Positions 7,500-15,960 of a stretch of DNA of 64,000 nt are shown in pieces. The position numbers and the translations under genes are program-made. Source of the stretch: Actinotignum schaalii FB123-CNA-2 (lineage in GTDB: Bacteria; Actinomycetota; Actinomycetes; Actinomycetales; Actinomycetaceae); contig NZ_KE150262.1 in the NCBI RefSeq assembly GCF_000411135.1, forward strand, positions 1,214,824 to 1,278,823, in the 5' to 3' direction. Under the pieces are notes generated by a model. It did not search any database, was not told the origin of the DNA, and worked only from the letters and a program-made list of their open reading frames with translations. Each line of letters begins with the position of its first letter. Position 1 is the first letter of the stretch.

Positions 7500-9176
7500 C
7501 TACCGCGCCGCAATTATGAGGGTGATGTGCTGCCCGGAGGCAGCACTCACTCCCGGTCCGGGATCCTGGCGCAACACGGTGCCCGGCGCGGCCGCCCGGG
7601 TTTCCCGGTAGCGCACCTGCACCTGGAATCCCGCTTTTTCTAGCACGGCGCGTGCCTCTGCCTCCGCCATATCTGCCACGTCGGGAACGGCTGCATCACG
7701 GGTTGCGCCGGCAATAAGAAGTTCAACTGTGCTCCCCGGGCGTACCCGGCTACCTGCCTCCGGATCGCTACCCAGCACGGTACCCGGTAGCGCCCCGCTC
7801 CCGCCCCGCACCTCCGTCTCCACTGTTAGCCCGAGGGCCTCCATCTGGCCACGCGTTTGGGTGAGCCCGGTGGCAAGTTCGGGAATCGTCACCCGTGCCC
7901 ACGGGCCTGCCGTGAGAGCCCACGTCGCGCCGCCTGCCCCAGTAAGCAACGCGATTGCGCATACCCAGGCGGCAATCCGCCACGCGCGGGCGCGCCGCCG
8001 CCCAGCGGTGTGCTGCTGCAGGTTTCCCGCGCCGCGCTGCGGTCGGGCCGTACCTTGTTGCGAGCCAGCCTGGCTCACCTTTAATTTCCGGGTGGGGCGG
8101 AGGACTGACGGGGCACGGTGCGCAGGTGCGTGCACCGGAACGGTTGCATCCGCGCCAGCATTGAGCGTGGCGGCGCGCTCCGTGCTGGCGGCAGCCGCGG
8201 TCTCCAGTTCAGCGCCACCAACATCGCCAGCCACATCCTCACGGTGCACCGGCTGCGGGCGGCGCGGCGTGACCGGAATGCGCCGTAGCGCGGCATCATC
8301 AGCGATGCTAGCCCGCAGCCCCCGCAGCAATTTGCGGGCCTCTCCGGCGCTCGCCGGGCGATCCGCCGGATTCTTCGCGGTAAGCACCCCGATAAAAGAA
8401 TCCACCTCCGCCGGCAACCACGGATTATCCCCCGCAAGGCGCGGTAAATCTTCCCGCGCTTGTGCCGCCGCGAGCTGGGCGGCTGAGTATCCGGCCCAGG
8501 GCAGGCGCCCGGCAAGTAACTCAAAGAGCACCAGGCCGGTGGCGTAAACATCGCTAGCCGGGCTCGCCACCCGCTGCTCCAAAATTTCCGGTGCGGTATA
8601 AGCCAGGGTTCCCCAGCGCGGCAGCGCCCCCGAGGAAGCACTCACCGCGTGGGCCAAGCCGAAATCGGTGACCGTCACCGCGAGCTGGGGAAGGCGGACT
8701 GGGGAGGGCGGCGGGCAGGCGTCGTCGAATAAAATATTTTCCGGCTTGATATCCCGGTGGATAATGCCGGCCCGGTGGGCAGCGGCCAGACCCTGGAGGA
8801 CCTGATCGCAAATCTCCAGGGCGGTGCCGAGCTGGAAGGACCCTAGGCGCTCCAGCTCGTGGCGCAGCGTGGGCCCGGGGACGTATTCCATGACGAGGTA
8901 GGCACGCTCGGTTGCGCCGTCGTTCCACATCCCACGGTCGTAAATGGTGACGATATGCGGGCTACTCAGCGCGGCGACCGCCCGGGCTTCCCGCCGGAAG
9001 AGCCGGGTGAAATCATCGAGGGCGGCTAAATCGGGGTGCATAATTTTGATCGCCACCACGCGATCCAGCTTCGTATCGTAGCCGCGGTACACCGTGGCCA
9101 TCCCGCCGCGCGCCACCGGGGCGTCGAGACGGTAGCGGCCCTCAAGCCACCCGGACGGCAGGGAAGGAATAGTCAC
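7500..9176 (-). CDS. pknL: PASTA-domain Ser/Thr protein kinase (PknL-like)
   Basis: 558 aa. The kinase domain (about 14-280) has glycine loop ARGGMATVY, Lys44, HRDIKPEN (Asp142) and DFG (171-173). A Pro/Ala-rich juxtamembrane part follows, then one transmembrane helix (about 398-420) and two extracellular PASTA domains (about 428-493 and 494-558), which bind muropeptides or lipid II. It probably senses cell-wall precursors and phosphorylates cytosolic targets; the nearby Rv2175c-like protein is the known target of mycobacterial PknL. GTG 9176 lies 6 nt after TACCCT and has no ribosome site. It is convergent with aroG. Confidence 0.9.
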   Translation of the reverse strand: MTIPSLPSGWLEGRYRLDAPVARGGMATVYRGYDTKLDRVVAIKIMHPDLAALDDFTRLFRREARAVAALSSPHIVTIYDRGMWNDGATERAYLVMEYVPGPTLRHELERLGSFQLGTALEICDQVLQGLAAAHRAGIIHRDIKPENILFDDACPPPSPVRLPQLAVTVTDFGLAHAVSASSGALPRWGTLAYTAPEILEQRVASPASDVYATGLVLFELLAGRLPWAGYSAAQLAAAQAREDLPRLAGDNPWLPAEVDSFIGVLTAKNPADRPASAGEARKLLRGLRASIADDAALRRIPVTPRRPQPVHREDVAGDVGGAELETAAAASTERAATLNAGADATVPVHAPAHRAPSVLRPTRKLKVSQAGSQQGTARPQRGAGNLQQHTAGRRRARAWRIAAWVCAIALLTGAGGATWALTAGPWARVTIPELATGLTQTRGQMEALGLTVETEVRGGSGALPGTVLGSDPEAGSRVRPGSTVELLIAGATRDAAVPDVADMAEAEARAVLEKAGFQVQVRYRETRAAAPGTVLRQDPGPGVSAASGQHITLIIAAR

Positions 9177-9182
9177 ACACCT

Positions 9183-9188
9183 AGGGTA
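9183..9188 (-). promoter_or_regulatory. -10 element of pknL (leaderless type)
   Basis: TACCCT on the minus strand, 6 nt before GTG 9176. Confidence 0.45.
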
Positions 9189-9212
9189 GCGCGCCGCCTC
9201 AAAACGCCGCGT

Positions 9213-9710
9213 TTAGAAACTCTTAGCTGCGCGCAAGACCCGCAGCACGTACTTTTGGGTAGACGGGTACGGCCCCGCCTCCCGCAGGCGCGCCAAACCC
9301 TGGTAGTAGGCGGCAATAGCCTCGTGGGTACTGGCGGTATGGCGCTGCAAATAGCGAATAATCGCAATACCTGCGGTGATATTATCCGCGGGAATAAGCC
9401 AGTCCAGATCCCGGCCGACCATCCGCCCCGCCCATCGCGAAGCCGCGGGAATCAGCTGCATCACACCCGCCGCACCGCTGGGGGAGAGCGCGCGGGAATT
9501 GAAACCGGATTCGATATAGGCATGCGCCATTGCAAGCCGAGGATTGACGCCCATAAGCGCCGCCGTATCACGCACCATCTTCTGCGTTTCCGCCCGGCTC
9601 GGGGCGATAATCGCATTCAAACGCGCCGCGATTTCCGCGTGCGAAAGTTCGTAGCGCGGGGCCGGTACCTGCGCCCGCAAACGCGCCAGATTCGCCTTCG
9701 ATCCCACCAT
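9213..9710 (-). CDS. Lytic transglycosylase (SLT fold) without a visible export signal
   Basis: 165 aa. The SLT catalytic pattern is clear: Glu67 in YIESGFNSRALSPSGAAGVMQ, then the AAYYQG-type motif (AIAAYYQGLARL). Such enzymes cleave the MurNAc-GlcNAc bond with 1,6-anhydro product formation. The N-terminus (MVGSKANLARLRAQ) is not a signal peptide and no upstream in-frame start supplies one, so export is unexplained. ATG 9710 has AGGAAG at 6-7 nt. The gene ends 36 bp upstream of the pknL start on the same strand, linking wall cleavage to a wall-sensing kinase. Upstream are three TGTGA sites. Confidence 0.8.
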   Translation of the reverse strand: MVGSKANLARLRAQVPAPRYELSHAEIAARLNAIIAPSRAETQKMVRDTAALMGVNPRLAMAHAYIESGFNSRALSPSGAAGVMQLIPAASRWAGRMVGRDLDWLIPADNITAGIAIIRYLQRHTASTHEAIAAYYQGLARLREAGPYPSTQKYVLRVLRAAKSF

Positions 9711-9768
9711 TTCTCACTTCCTGGCCGGTGCGGGGGACATTCGATTGCGCCCCGGCCGCTGTTCTACT

Positions 9769-9812
9769 TGTGACAATAGTGCACTGTTGTGAAAATGTCA
9801 CCAGAATGTGAC
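9769..9812. promoter_or_regulatory. Three TGTGA sites at an exact 19-bp period plus a palindrome
   Basis: TGTGA occurs at 9769-9773, 9788-9792 and 9807-9811. An imperfect palindrome CAATAGTG/CACTGTTG overlaps at 9774-9789, and GTGA-N5-TCAC occurs at 9789-9801. The array lies between the divergent transglycosylase and DNA-binding genes. Iterated half-sites on one helical face suggest a regulator such as an MtrA- or CRP-type protein, but the identity is not established. Confidence 0.5.
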
Positions 9813-9874
9813 GATTTTGTAATGGCGACGACGCCGCGCCTTCGCCCACCTGCGCGCCTGCGCGGCCGCGGCAT

Positions 9875-9880
9875 TAAGAT
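9875..9880 (+). promoter_or_regulatory. -10 element of the Rv2175c-like gene (leaderless type)
   Basis: TAAGAT followed by 7 nt and GTG 9888. An AGGAAG lies inside the gap but only 1 nt from the GTG, too close to act as a normal ribosome site for it. Confidence 0.45.
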
Positions 9881-9887
9881 AGGAAGC

Positions 9888-10250
9888 GTGGAAAAAGAGA
9901 ATACAACTGTGACATGGTTGAGCCTTCCGGAGCTGGCCGATTACCTCAAGACCGATCTGCGTACGGTACGCTCCCAGCTGCGCGATGCCCGTTTCCTGGC
10001 GGTGCGGCGCGGGGAAAATAACGCCCTCTACGCCGACGCGGGACAATTCGTGATGAAAGACGGGCAGCGCGTGCCGCTACCCTCGCTGCGCGGCACCATT
10101 ATTTCCCTGCGCGATGCCGGGTATAACGACGACGAAGCCCAAGAATGGTTGCGGCGCTTCGAACCGGAACTACGTGACACCCCGCTGGGTGCACTCATCG
10201 CCGGGCACACCCACGCGGTGCGGCGCGTCATCGCCGGCCTGGCTTTTTAG
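9888..10250 (+). CDS. Rv2175c-like DNA-binding protein
   Basis: 120 aa. It has a winged-helix/excisionase-like N-terminal half (LSLPELADYLKTDLRTVRSQLRD) and a C-terminal helical part (GTIISLRDAGYNDDEAQEWLRRFEPEL), as in mycobacterial Rv2175c, which binds DNA and is phosphorylated by PknL. The neighbouring pknL and polyprenyl synthase genes match the mycobacterial order. GTG 9888 is chosen from the TAAGAT-N7 spacing; a GTG seven codons later is the alternative. A Thr-rich N-terminus (ENTTVT) is a plausible phosphorylation site by analogy. Targets are unknown. Confidence 0.8.
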   Translation: MEKENTTVTWLSLPELADYLKTDLRTVRSQLRDARFLAVRRGENNALYADAGQFVMKDGQRVPLPSLRGTIISLRDAGYNDDEAQEWLRRFEPELRDTPLGALIAGHTHAVRRVIAGLAF

Positions 10251-10285
10251 CTCGTGGTTGCCCACCTTGGCAGGGGCCGCCGGAT

Positions 10286-11326
10286 CTAGTGGGTGCGTGA
10301 ACGCAGGCGCTGGAGGAGTTCCCCTAAGCTGTCGCGGGCGGCCTCGTTCAGGCGCGGCAAGATAGCCCGTGCACTATCTTCACGGTGGCGAATCATGTTT
10401 TCCACGTGAGCCCGCGCTCCAGAGTCCTCCATGAGGGCCTGAGCACGAGCGACGTCGTCGCCCTCCAACCGTTTCCCGCGTAAGGACCGCAGCCACCGGG
10501 CATCCACCTCGCTGACCCGCTCCAGCGTTTCGAGGAAGAGGAAGGTGTTTTTCCCTTCGGTGAGGTCATCACCGGCAGGTTTACCCGTGATAGCTGGATC
10601 CCCGAAAATTCCGAGGATATCGTCGCGCAATTGGAACGCCTCACCGAAAGGCGTGGCAAAAGCCTGCAAATCTGCGATTGTTTCCGGGGCGGGTTGTTCG
10701 GCGAGCGCCGCCCCGATGAGCAGGGGGAAGAGTGCGGAATACGACACCGTTTTATGCGTGATAATCGCGCTGATATTCTCCCGGGTAGCCGCGCGGGTGT
10801 ATTCGCAGCGGATATCGAGGAACTGGCCGATGCCCACGTCCTCGCACATGGTAAAAAACGGCTCGAGAGGAGCACTGCGCCCGGCACTCACCGCTTCCTG
10901 GGAAGCCAGCGCTAGCACGGCATCGCCCACAATCAAACCGGAGCGGAAACCGTAGCGCTCGGGGGAACCATCCCAACCGGATACACGGTGATAATTCTCC
11001 AGCTCGGCATGCACCGTGGGGACCCCACGGCGGGTGGCAGAAGCGTCAATAATATCGTCGTGAATAAGGGCCGCGAGTTGGAAAAGCTCCACGGCCGCAC
11101 CCAAACGCACCGCCGCCACCATATCCGCACAGCTGGGTTCAGGCAGAGTGGCGAGCATTCCCGCGCGCACCAGCCGGGCCCGGGTGCGCTTACCCCCGGC
11201 CGCAAGTGCGGTAACTGTATTGATGAAATCCTCAACCTCGGGCTGATTCCAGCGGCGCAGCGAATCTAAACGCGCCTCAATGCGGCTATCAACCCCGTTG
11301 GTGAAATCGCGAGTGCTCCACTCCAT
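10286..11326 (-). CDS. Polyprenyl diphosphate synthase (GGPP-synthase-like)
   Basis: 346 aa. A trans-isoprenyl diphosphate synthase that extends allylic diphosphates with isopentenyl diphosphate. The first aspartate-rich motif is DDIID (90-94, preceded by His89) and the second DDILGIFGD (235-243). GGKRTRARL (44-52) binds the homoallylic substrate. Product length cannot be read reliably; GGPP or a short quinone or carrier precursor is likely. ATG 11326 has AGGAG-type sequence just upstream, better supported than an ATG 26 codons further out. The gene matches the idsA2 position of the mycobacterial pknL cluster. Confidence 0.9.
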   Translation of the reverse strand: MEWSTRDFTNGVDSRIEARLDSLRRWNQPEVEDFINTVTALAAGGKRTRARLVRAGMLATLPEPSCADMVAAVRLGAAVELFQLAALIHDDIIDASATRRGVPTVHAELENYHRVSGWDGSPERYGFRSGLIVGDAVLALASQEAVSAGRSAPLEPFFTMCEDVGIGQFLDIRCEYTRAATRENISAIITHKTVSYSALFPLLIGAALAEQPAPETIADLQAFATPFGEAFQLRDDILGIFGDPAITGKPAGDDLTEGKNTFLFLETLERVSEVDARWLRSLRGKRLEGDDVARAQALMEDSGARAHVENMIRHREDSARAILPRLNEAARDSLGELLQRLRSRTH

Positions 11327-11346
11327 TGCTCCTGCTCCGCTTCTTT

Positions 11347-11355
11347 TATCCACAG
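11347..11355 (+). other. Isolated DnaA box
   Basis: Perfect TTATCCACA in the intergenic region between the divergent polyprenyl synthase and DUF4192 genes. It is single, so not an origin; it may titrate DnaA or be chance. Confidence 0.35.
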
Positions 11356-11433
11356 ATTCGTGAGGTGCGCGCCCCATCCACAGGGTACCGGCACTCGCGA
11401 GCACGCGGTTGCCGAAGCTGGTTATCTAGCCCT

Positions 11434-12720
11434 ATGGACACAATCACACTTCATCATCCGCGCGATGCCCTCGCTGTTATTCCCCATCTGCTGGGCTATC
11501 ACCCGCGCCACCACTTCGTACTCTTCGGGGGAAGCCCGGAATTGCATCGGGGTCTGGGCCCGGAAGGTGAGGAACTACCGCAATGGTTCGGTTCGCTGGA
11601 ATCTTCGCAGCGTCCGGAAGTTGCCGTGGCCGGGGGTGAAACGCCACTCATTCGGGTAGATCTGCGTGCCGGCCCTATCTCGCCCTATGTTGCCCGGCAA
11701 ATAACTGACACGGTAGCTGCCTGCCGCATGTTCAGCTGCGTGGCGGTGGTCTACTGTCCAAGTTTTATTCGCTTCGCTCACACCCGTGAATTTGCTTCGG
11801 TGCTGGCCCTCCTTGAGCTGCTCTGCGCTGCTCTTTCCCGACTCTGGGACGGTGACCCGGGCACTCGCGATGCGTGGAGCTGTGATTTTTTTATTGCCGA
11901 TAACGAAGGGTTTATGGATATGGGAGAAGAAACATTTTGCCGCTGGGAAGAATTGGAATCTACCGAGGCGGCGGCTGCTCTCGTTTACAAGGGGTCGGCA
12001 CCTCTGGAAGAAGAACCGCGCCGGGATATCGTCAAGGCCAGCCCCACTCGAATGCGTAATACCGCCATAGCCTTGGAAGAAGCGCGCGGGGAGGAAGACA
12101 CAGCACTGGAAGAGCACTGGGATATGCTCCTTGCTCGGGTGGTGCGCCGCCGCCAAGCCGGCCCACCGCGCATCACCACCCGCGAAGCGGGGCGAGCCTT
12201 GGCCGGGCTCTTACGCATCCCTATTCGGGACAAAATCTTGCAGGTCTCCCTTGAGCATGATCCGCTGTTACCGATGTCTTCCGTTGATCCCGCGGTGGGT
12301 TTTGCTACCGGGGTGGGGGAGCGTCCCAATATTGTGCGGGCTTTAGGGATGATGGCGCTTCTGGATGAATTGGCTCGGCTGGCTCCGGAAGGAGTGGAGG
12401 TCCCCTATGCGTGCTCGGCCTATTTAGCCTGGTGGGTGGGGCAAAATTCTATGACCGCGCTGCGCGCTCAGGAAGCGCTGGAGATAAATTCAGGCTCGCG
12501 CCTGGCGCGCATGCTCAAAGATGCGGCCGAATGGAACGCATTGCCTCCCTGGTTGGTAGGCGCGAATGAGGGCGGGAGGTGCTCGCACGCCACAGCTGAT
12601 AGTGGCGATCAAGGGGAAGTGGATAGTGACGGTGCCGGTGACGATGTCACGTCCTGCGGTTTGGCAGCTAGTGAGCCGGAAGCCGCGGATCGATATGGGT
12701 CGGGTAGCCAAGCAGCCTAA
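11434..12720 (+). CDS. DUF4192 domain protein
   Basis: 428 aa. The N-terminus (HHPRDALAVIPHLLGYHPRHHFVLFGG) is characteristic of the actinobacterial DUF4192 family, whose function is unknown. The rest is alpha/beta-like with an acidic middle and a low-complexity C-terminal tail rich in Gly, Asp and Ser from about residue 370. No signal peptide or membrane segment is seen, so a cytosolic protein is expected. ATG 11434 lacks a good ribosome site. DUF4192 genes commonly sit near the principal sigma gene in Actinobacteria, as here. Confidence 0.8.
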   Translation: MDTITLHHPRDALAVIPHLLGYHPRHHFVLFGGSPELHRGLGPEGEELPQWFGSLESSQRPEVAVAGGETPLIRVDLRAGPISPYVARQITDTVAACRMFSCVAVVYCPSFIRFAHTREFASVLALLELLCAALSRLWDGDPGTRDAWSCDFFIADNEGFMDMGEETFCRWEELESTEAAAALVYKGSAPLEEEPRRDIVKASPTRMRNTAIALEEARGEEDTALEEHWDMLLARVVRRRQAGPPRITTREAGRALAGLLRIPIRDKILQVSLEHDPLLPMSSVDPAVGFATGVGERPNIVRALGMMALLDELARLAPEGVEVPYACSAYLAWWVGQNSMTALRAQEALEINSGSRLARMLKDAAEWNALPPWLVGANEGGRCSHATADSGDQGEVDSDGAGDDVTSCGLAASEPEAADRYGSGSQAA

Positions 12721-12866
12721 AGAACCTACGTAGCTACGTGCGTGAAGATGGTATTCGCGCTGGAGGGAAGCTCGCGCCGGCGGAAGTTCATACCGGCGGA
12801 AAGTGGGCGAACTATAGTCCCCGAGCATAAGAATGCTATGTGATGATCGGCACCTTAGGGAGGGTG

Positions 12867-12893
12867 GGGAACAAAAAGTGGGTGGGGTGCGTT
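12867..12893 (+). promoter_or_regulatory. SigR/SigH-type promoter ahead of the principal sigma gene
   Basis: GGGAAC (12867-12872), an 18-bp spacer, then GTT (12891-12893). This matches the GGGAAY-N18-GTT pattern of ECF factors SigR (Streptomyces) and SigH (Mycobacterium). A transcript would begin about 70 nt before the GTG of the sigma gene. Confidence 0.5.
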
Positions 12894-12970
12894 CCGCTAA
12901 GTAGCTCTTTGGGGTGGATACCCCGTGCCGGTTTTCGGCATTCGTTGATAACACTAGGGAAAGGTCTCAC

Positions 12971-14764
12971 GTGGCCACAAAGTCTGCCAGTGCACAAGAA
13001 ACCGCTGCCGTGGAAAAGGGCACCGCGGTCTCCGCATCCGCTTCGGGTACGAAGAAGAAGGCGGCCTCTCGCTCCTCCAGTCGCACGGCATCGGCCACCT
13101 CGGCAGCTACCGCTTCCGAAAGCACAACGGCTGCGAAGAAGCCGGCGGCCAAGAAGGCCAGTGCAGCCAAGGCCACCACTACCAAGAAGGCTGCCACTAG
13201 GAAGACCACCTCCAAGGCAGTCGAATCGAAGGCCTCCGAATCCAAGGCCGCTTCTTCGGCATCTTCCACGAAGAAGGCCACCGCAGCGAAGTCAGCTGCT
13301 ACAAAGTCCACCGCCTCGAAGTCCACCGCGGCGAAGAAAACCTCCACTAAGAAGGCAGCCGCTGAAGCCGAAGCTCCGGAAGCTGCTGCGGCAGCCACGG
13401 AGGCTTCCGCATCCTCTGCGGAAGCCAAGGAGGAGAAGCCGGCCGCTAAGAAGCCGGCCACCCGTAAGACTGCCGCGAAGAAGACCACGTCTAAGGCAGC
13501 CGAATCCAAGGAGGCTTCCACCGCGAAGAAGGCTACGTCGAAGCGTGCTACCGCTAAGCAGGAAGAGCCGGAAGATCCTGAAGAACATGAGGATCTCGAG
13601 GATGAAGATTTCGATGTCGATGCTGAAGATGTTGATGCCGAGGATCTAGACGACGATCTCGAGGATGACGCGGACGATTCTGAGGACGCCGAAGAGGAGC
13701 CCGAGGAAGAAGAAGAGGACGAAGCCGATAAGGAAACGGATAACGCCGCCAAAACGGAAACAACCGGGCGTAATTCCCGAGGCGGGTTCACCGTCAAAGA
13801 TTCCGATGATTCCGATGAGCCGGCGGTACGTGTTCACGTTGCCGGTGCCACCGCGGATCCGGTCAAGGATTACCTCAAGCAGATCGGTAAAGTTCCCCTG
13901 CTTAACGCTGCGGAAGAAGTTGAACTAGCCAAGCGGATTGAGGCTGGGCTCTACGCCCAGCACCTGCTGAATCAGGGCAATCTCGATAAGGAAAAGGATC
14001 ACGCCTATATTCGTGAACTGCGGATTATCGCCCGCGATGGCAAGCACGCCAAGAACCACCTGCTCGAAGCGAATCTTCGCCTGGTAGTTTCCCTGGCTAA
14101 GCGCTACACGGGCCGCGGCATGCTCTTCCTTGATCTTATTCAGGAAGGGAATTTGGGGCTGGTGCGCGCCGTCGAAAAGTTTGACTACGCCAAGGGCTAC
14201 AAGTTCTCCACCTACGCCACCTGGTGGATTCGCCAGGCTATTACCCGCGCGATGGCGGACCAGGCCCGTACCATTCGGATCCCGGTGCATATGGTCGAAG
14301 TCATCAACAAGCTCGCGCGGGTCCAGCGCCAGATGCTCCAGGAACTCGGGCGGGAACCAACCACCGAGGAACTGGCGAAAGAACTGGATATGACCGAAGA
14401 AAAGGTCGTCGAAGTTCAAAAGTACGGCCGGGAACCCATTTCTTTGCACACCCCGCTCGGTGAAGATGGCGATTCCGAATTCGGTGACCTCATTGAGGAT
14501 TCCGAAGCGGTGGTCCCGGCGGATGCCGTCGGCTTCACCCTGCTCCAAGAACAGCTCCATCGCGTTCTCGATACCCTGTCCGAACGGGAAGCCGGGGTGG
14601 TTTCGATGCGCTTTGGCCTCACCGACGGCCAGCCGAAAACCCTGGATGAAATCGGCAAGGTTTACGGGGTTACCCGCGAACGCATTCGCCAGATCGAATC
14701 CAAGACTATGTCTAAGCTGCGCCACCCGAGCCGTTCGCAGGTGCTGCGCGACTATCTGGAGTAA
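12971..14764 (+). CDS. rpoD: Principal RNA polymerase sigma factor (SigA/HrdB/RpoD type)
   Basis: 597 aa. The conserved core begins near residue 296 ([16 protein letters not shown], region 1.2). Region 2 carries [20 protein letters not shown] and [10 protein letters not shown]. Region 4 carries TRERIRQIE and the [13 protein letters not shown] end. The first 295 residues are unusual: about 190 rich in Lys, Ala, Ser and Thr (histone H1-like AKK repeats), then a strongly acidic stretch (about 195-262). This is longer than mycobacterial SigA as recalled. GTG 12971 follows AAAGG at 6 nt. The 3' end overlaps the convergent exonuclease gene by 53 bp. Confidence 0.96.
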   Translation: MATKSASAQETAAVEKGTAVSASASGTKKKAASRSSSRTASATSAATASESTTAAKKPAAKKASAAKATTTKKAATRKTTSKAVESKASESKAASSASSTKKATAAKSAATKSTASKSTAAKKTSTKKAAAEAEAPEAAAAATEASASSAEAKEEKPAAKKPATRKTAAKKTTSKAAESKEASTAKKATSKRATAKQEEPEDPEEHEDLEDEDFDVDAEDVDAEDLDDDLEDDADDSEDAEEEPEEEEEDEADKETDNAAKTETTGRNSRGGFTVKDSDDSDEPAVRVHVAGATADPVKDYLKQIGKVPLLNAAEEVELAKRIEAGLYAQHLLNQGNLDKEKDHAYIRELRIIARDGKHAKNHLLEANLRLVVSLAKRYTGRGMLFLDLIQEGNLGLVRAVEKFDYAKGYKFSTYATWWIRQAITRAMADQARTIRIPVHMVEVINKLARVQRQMLQELGREPTTEELAKELDMTEEKVVEVQKYGREPISLHTPLGEDGDSEFGDLIEDSEAVVPADAVGFTLLQEQLHRVLDTLSEREAGVVSMRFGLTDGQPKTLDEIGKVYGVTRERIRQIESKTMSKLRHPSRSQVLRDYLE

Positions 14765-15467
14765 AACCAGGCGCGGCAGGTTCCCGGCGCGCGCGGCGCA
14801 CAGCGGGGAACTCCATCTCAAATAGCGGGGTGGGCCAAATAATCTCAGCGGCGTGGAGGCGAGCATCGTCCCACGCCGCTGCTGTTATTTCCTTCCCGTC
14901 TCGGCTGTAAGCATGGGTGGCGTAGCGCTCCCCGCGTGCCTCCCGGCGCAGATATTCCGCCAGGAGCCGCCCGCACATGCGCGCATCCGTGATGGCGCGG
15001 TGGTGTTCTTCTATCTCTATTCCCGCCCGTTGGGCCACGGCCATGAGGGAATGGCGTCCGTCAGGAACATAAATGCGCGAGAGATCCATCGTGCACACGG
15101 CAGCGCTGAGCGGGATACGTAGCGGGCTTCCGGCCCGGTGAAAAGCCTCGTTGAGGAAAGCCAGGTCAAAGCGGGCATTATGCGCCACGAGGATACGCCG
15201 GTGCAGCAACCGTTCCACGTGGGGGAGCAGTTGTGAGAACGACGGCGCCTGTGCCACTTCCGCAGCGTGTACTCCGTGAATCTCCGTGGCTCCCATGGGC
15301 CGCAGCGGGTTCACCAGGCTTTCCCATTCGCGCTCCGGATTGCCCTGCTCATCCAGAAGCACCACCCCGATCTCCACAATGCGGTCAGCGCGCGCATCTA
15401 AACCGGTGGTTTCCAGATCGAGGGCAGCGTAGCCAGAAGAAAAACCGTGCGCCTGAGAAACACCCAT
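14712..15467 (-). CDS. DnaQ-like 3'-5' exonuclease (Pol III epsilon family)
   Basis: 251 aa. DEDDh exonuclease: Asp17/Glu19 in [16 protein letters not shown] for ExoII, and [10 protein letters not shown] supplying the ExoIII His and Asp. After about residue 180 there is a small C-terminal domain and an Ala/Gly/Pro-rich tail. It could proofread DNA synthesis or act in repair; a second DnaQ-like domain lies in the 2212-4005 gene, so which one serves the replicative polymerase is open. ATG 15467 lies 6 nt after TAAGCT and has no ribosome site. The last 53 bp overlap the sigma gene end. Confidence 0.88.
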   Translation of the reverse strand: MGVSQAHGFSSGYAALDLETTGLDARADRIVEIGVVLLDEQGNPEREWESLVNPLRPMGATEIHGVHAAEVAQAPSFSQLLPHVERLLHRRILVAHNARFDLAFLNEAFHRAGSPLRIPLSAAVCTMDLSRIYVPDGRHSLMAVAQRAGIEIEEHHRAITDARMCGRLLAEYLRREARGERYATHAYSRDGKEITAAAWDDARLHAAEIIWPTPLFEMEFPAVRRARREPAAPGFTPDSRAAPANGSGGAA

Positions 15468-15473
15468 GCGTTC

Positions 15474-15479
15474 AGCTTA
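15474..15479 (-). promoter_or_regulatory. -10 element of the DnaQ-like gene (leaderless type)
   Basis: TAAGCT on the minus strand, 6 nt before ATG 15467. Confidence 0.45.
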
Positions 15480-15548
15480 CCGAGAGCACGGGCCTGAGGT
15501 GATCTTCTCCTCAGGAATAAGCGAGCCCTTTTATGCTTTGATAGGTAT

Positions 15549-15743
15549 GTGAGTACTACATTGACTGAATTAGCTCCCTTGACCGCGCAGGATCGTTGCG
15601 ATGCCTGCGGAGCCCAGGCCTACGTTCGGGTACGCCTGCCTTACGGAGAACTTTTCTTCTGCGGCCATCATGCTTCCCAGCACCTCGATAAGCTGCGTGA
15701 AGATGCCCTCGAGATTCAAGACGAACGCGAAAATATCGCCTAG
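15549..15743 (+). CDS. Small DUF7455-type protein with Cys/His metal-site pattern
   Basis: 64 aa. It contains RCDACGAQAYVRV and LFFCGHHASQH, a probable zinc-binding CxxC...CxHH arrangement typical of small actinobacterial DUF7455 proteins of unknown function. The C-terminal third is charged and probably helical (KLREDALEIQDERENIA). GTG 15549 is the natural start; no strong ribosome site is visible. A clear terminator follows and parE lies beyond, so it is likely transcribed alone. Confidence 0.75.
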   Translation: MSTTLTELAPLTAQDRCDACGAQAYVRVRLPYGELFFCGHHASQHLDKLREDALEIQDERENIA

Positions 15744-15764
15744 CTTCTCTTCGATCTCACCACC

Positions 15765-15788
15765 AGCGGCCCACCCGGGCCGCTTTTG
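15765..15788 (+). terminator. Terminator of the DUF7455 gene
   Basis: AGCGGCCC-ACCC-GGGCCGCT perfect 8-bp stem followed by TTTT. Confidence 0.8.
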
Positions 15789-15865
15789 AGTTAACGTGTT
15801 CCTACCGTGGCTCTCAGCTGATGCCGGCTGGTACCCTCGGCGCCGGCTGCGTGGAGGTGGCGGGG

Positions 15866-15949
15866 TGTTTTTCCGAGGTGTACTGCGCGTGTACGACAAA
15901 TGCACTACAGCTCTGAAAACGCATAGAACCCCCGCTGGGACTGGTGTGA
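15866..15949. repeat. Dispersed palindrome-like element, copy 1
   Basis: 84 bp matching 42100-42183 without gaps at 69 of 84 positions by hand alignment. The two ends of the first 60 bp are imperfectly complementary, so it can fold as a long hairpin. This copy has a more degraded stem than copy 2. It lies about 100 bp before the parE promoter. Confidence 0.7.
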
Positions 15950-15960
15950 ACCGTGGGATT

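Noticed and set aside
11347-11355. DnaA boxes here and at 59218 considered as a replication origin
   Set aside because: Each is a single box; there is no box cluster, AT-rich unwinding region or dnaA/dnaN neighbour.
12967-13797. 276-codon Ser/Ala-rich frame antisense to the sigma factor N-terminus
   Set aside because: It is the mirror of Lys/Glu/Asp repeats in the sigma factor extension; composition alone explains it.
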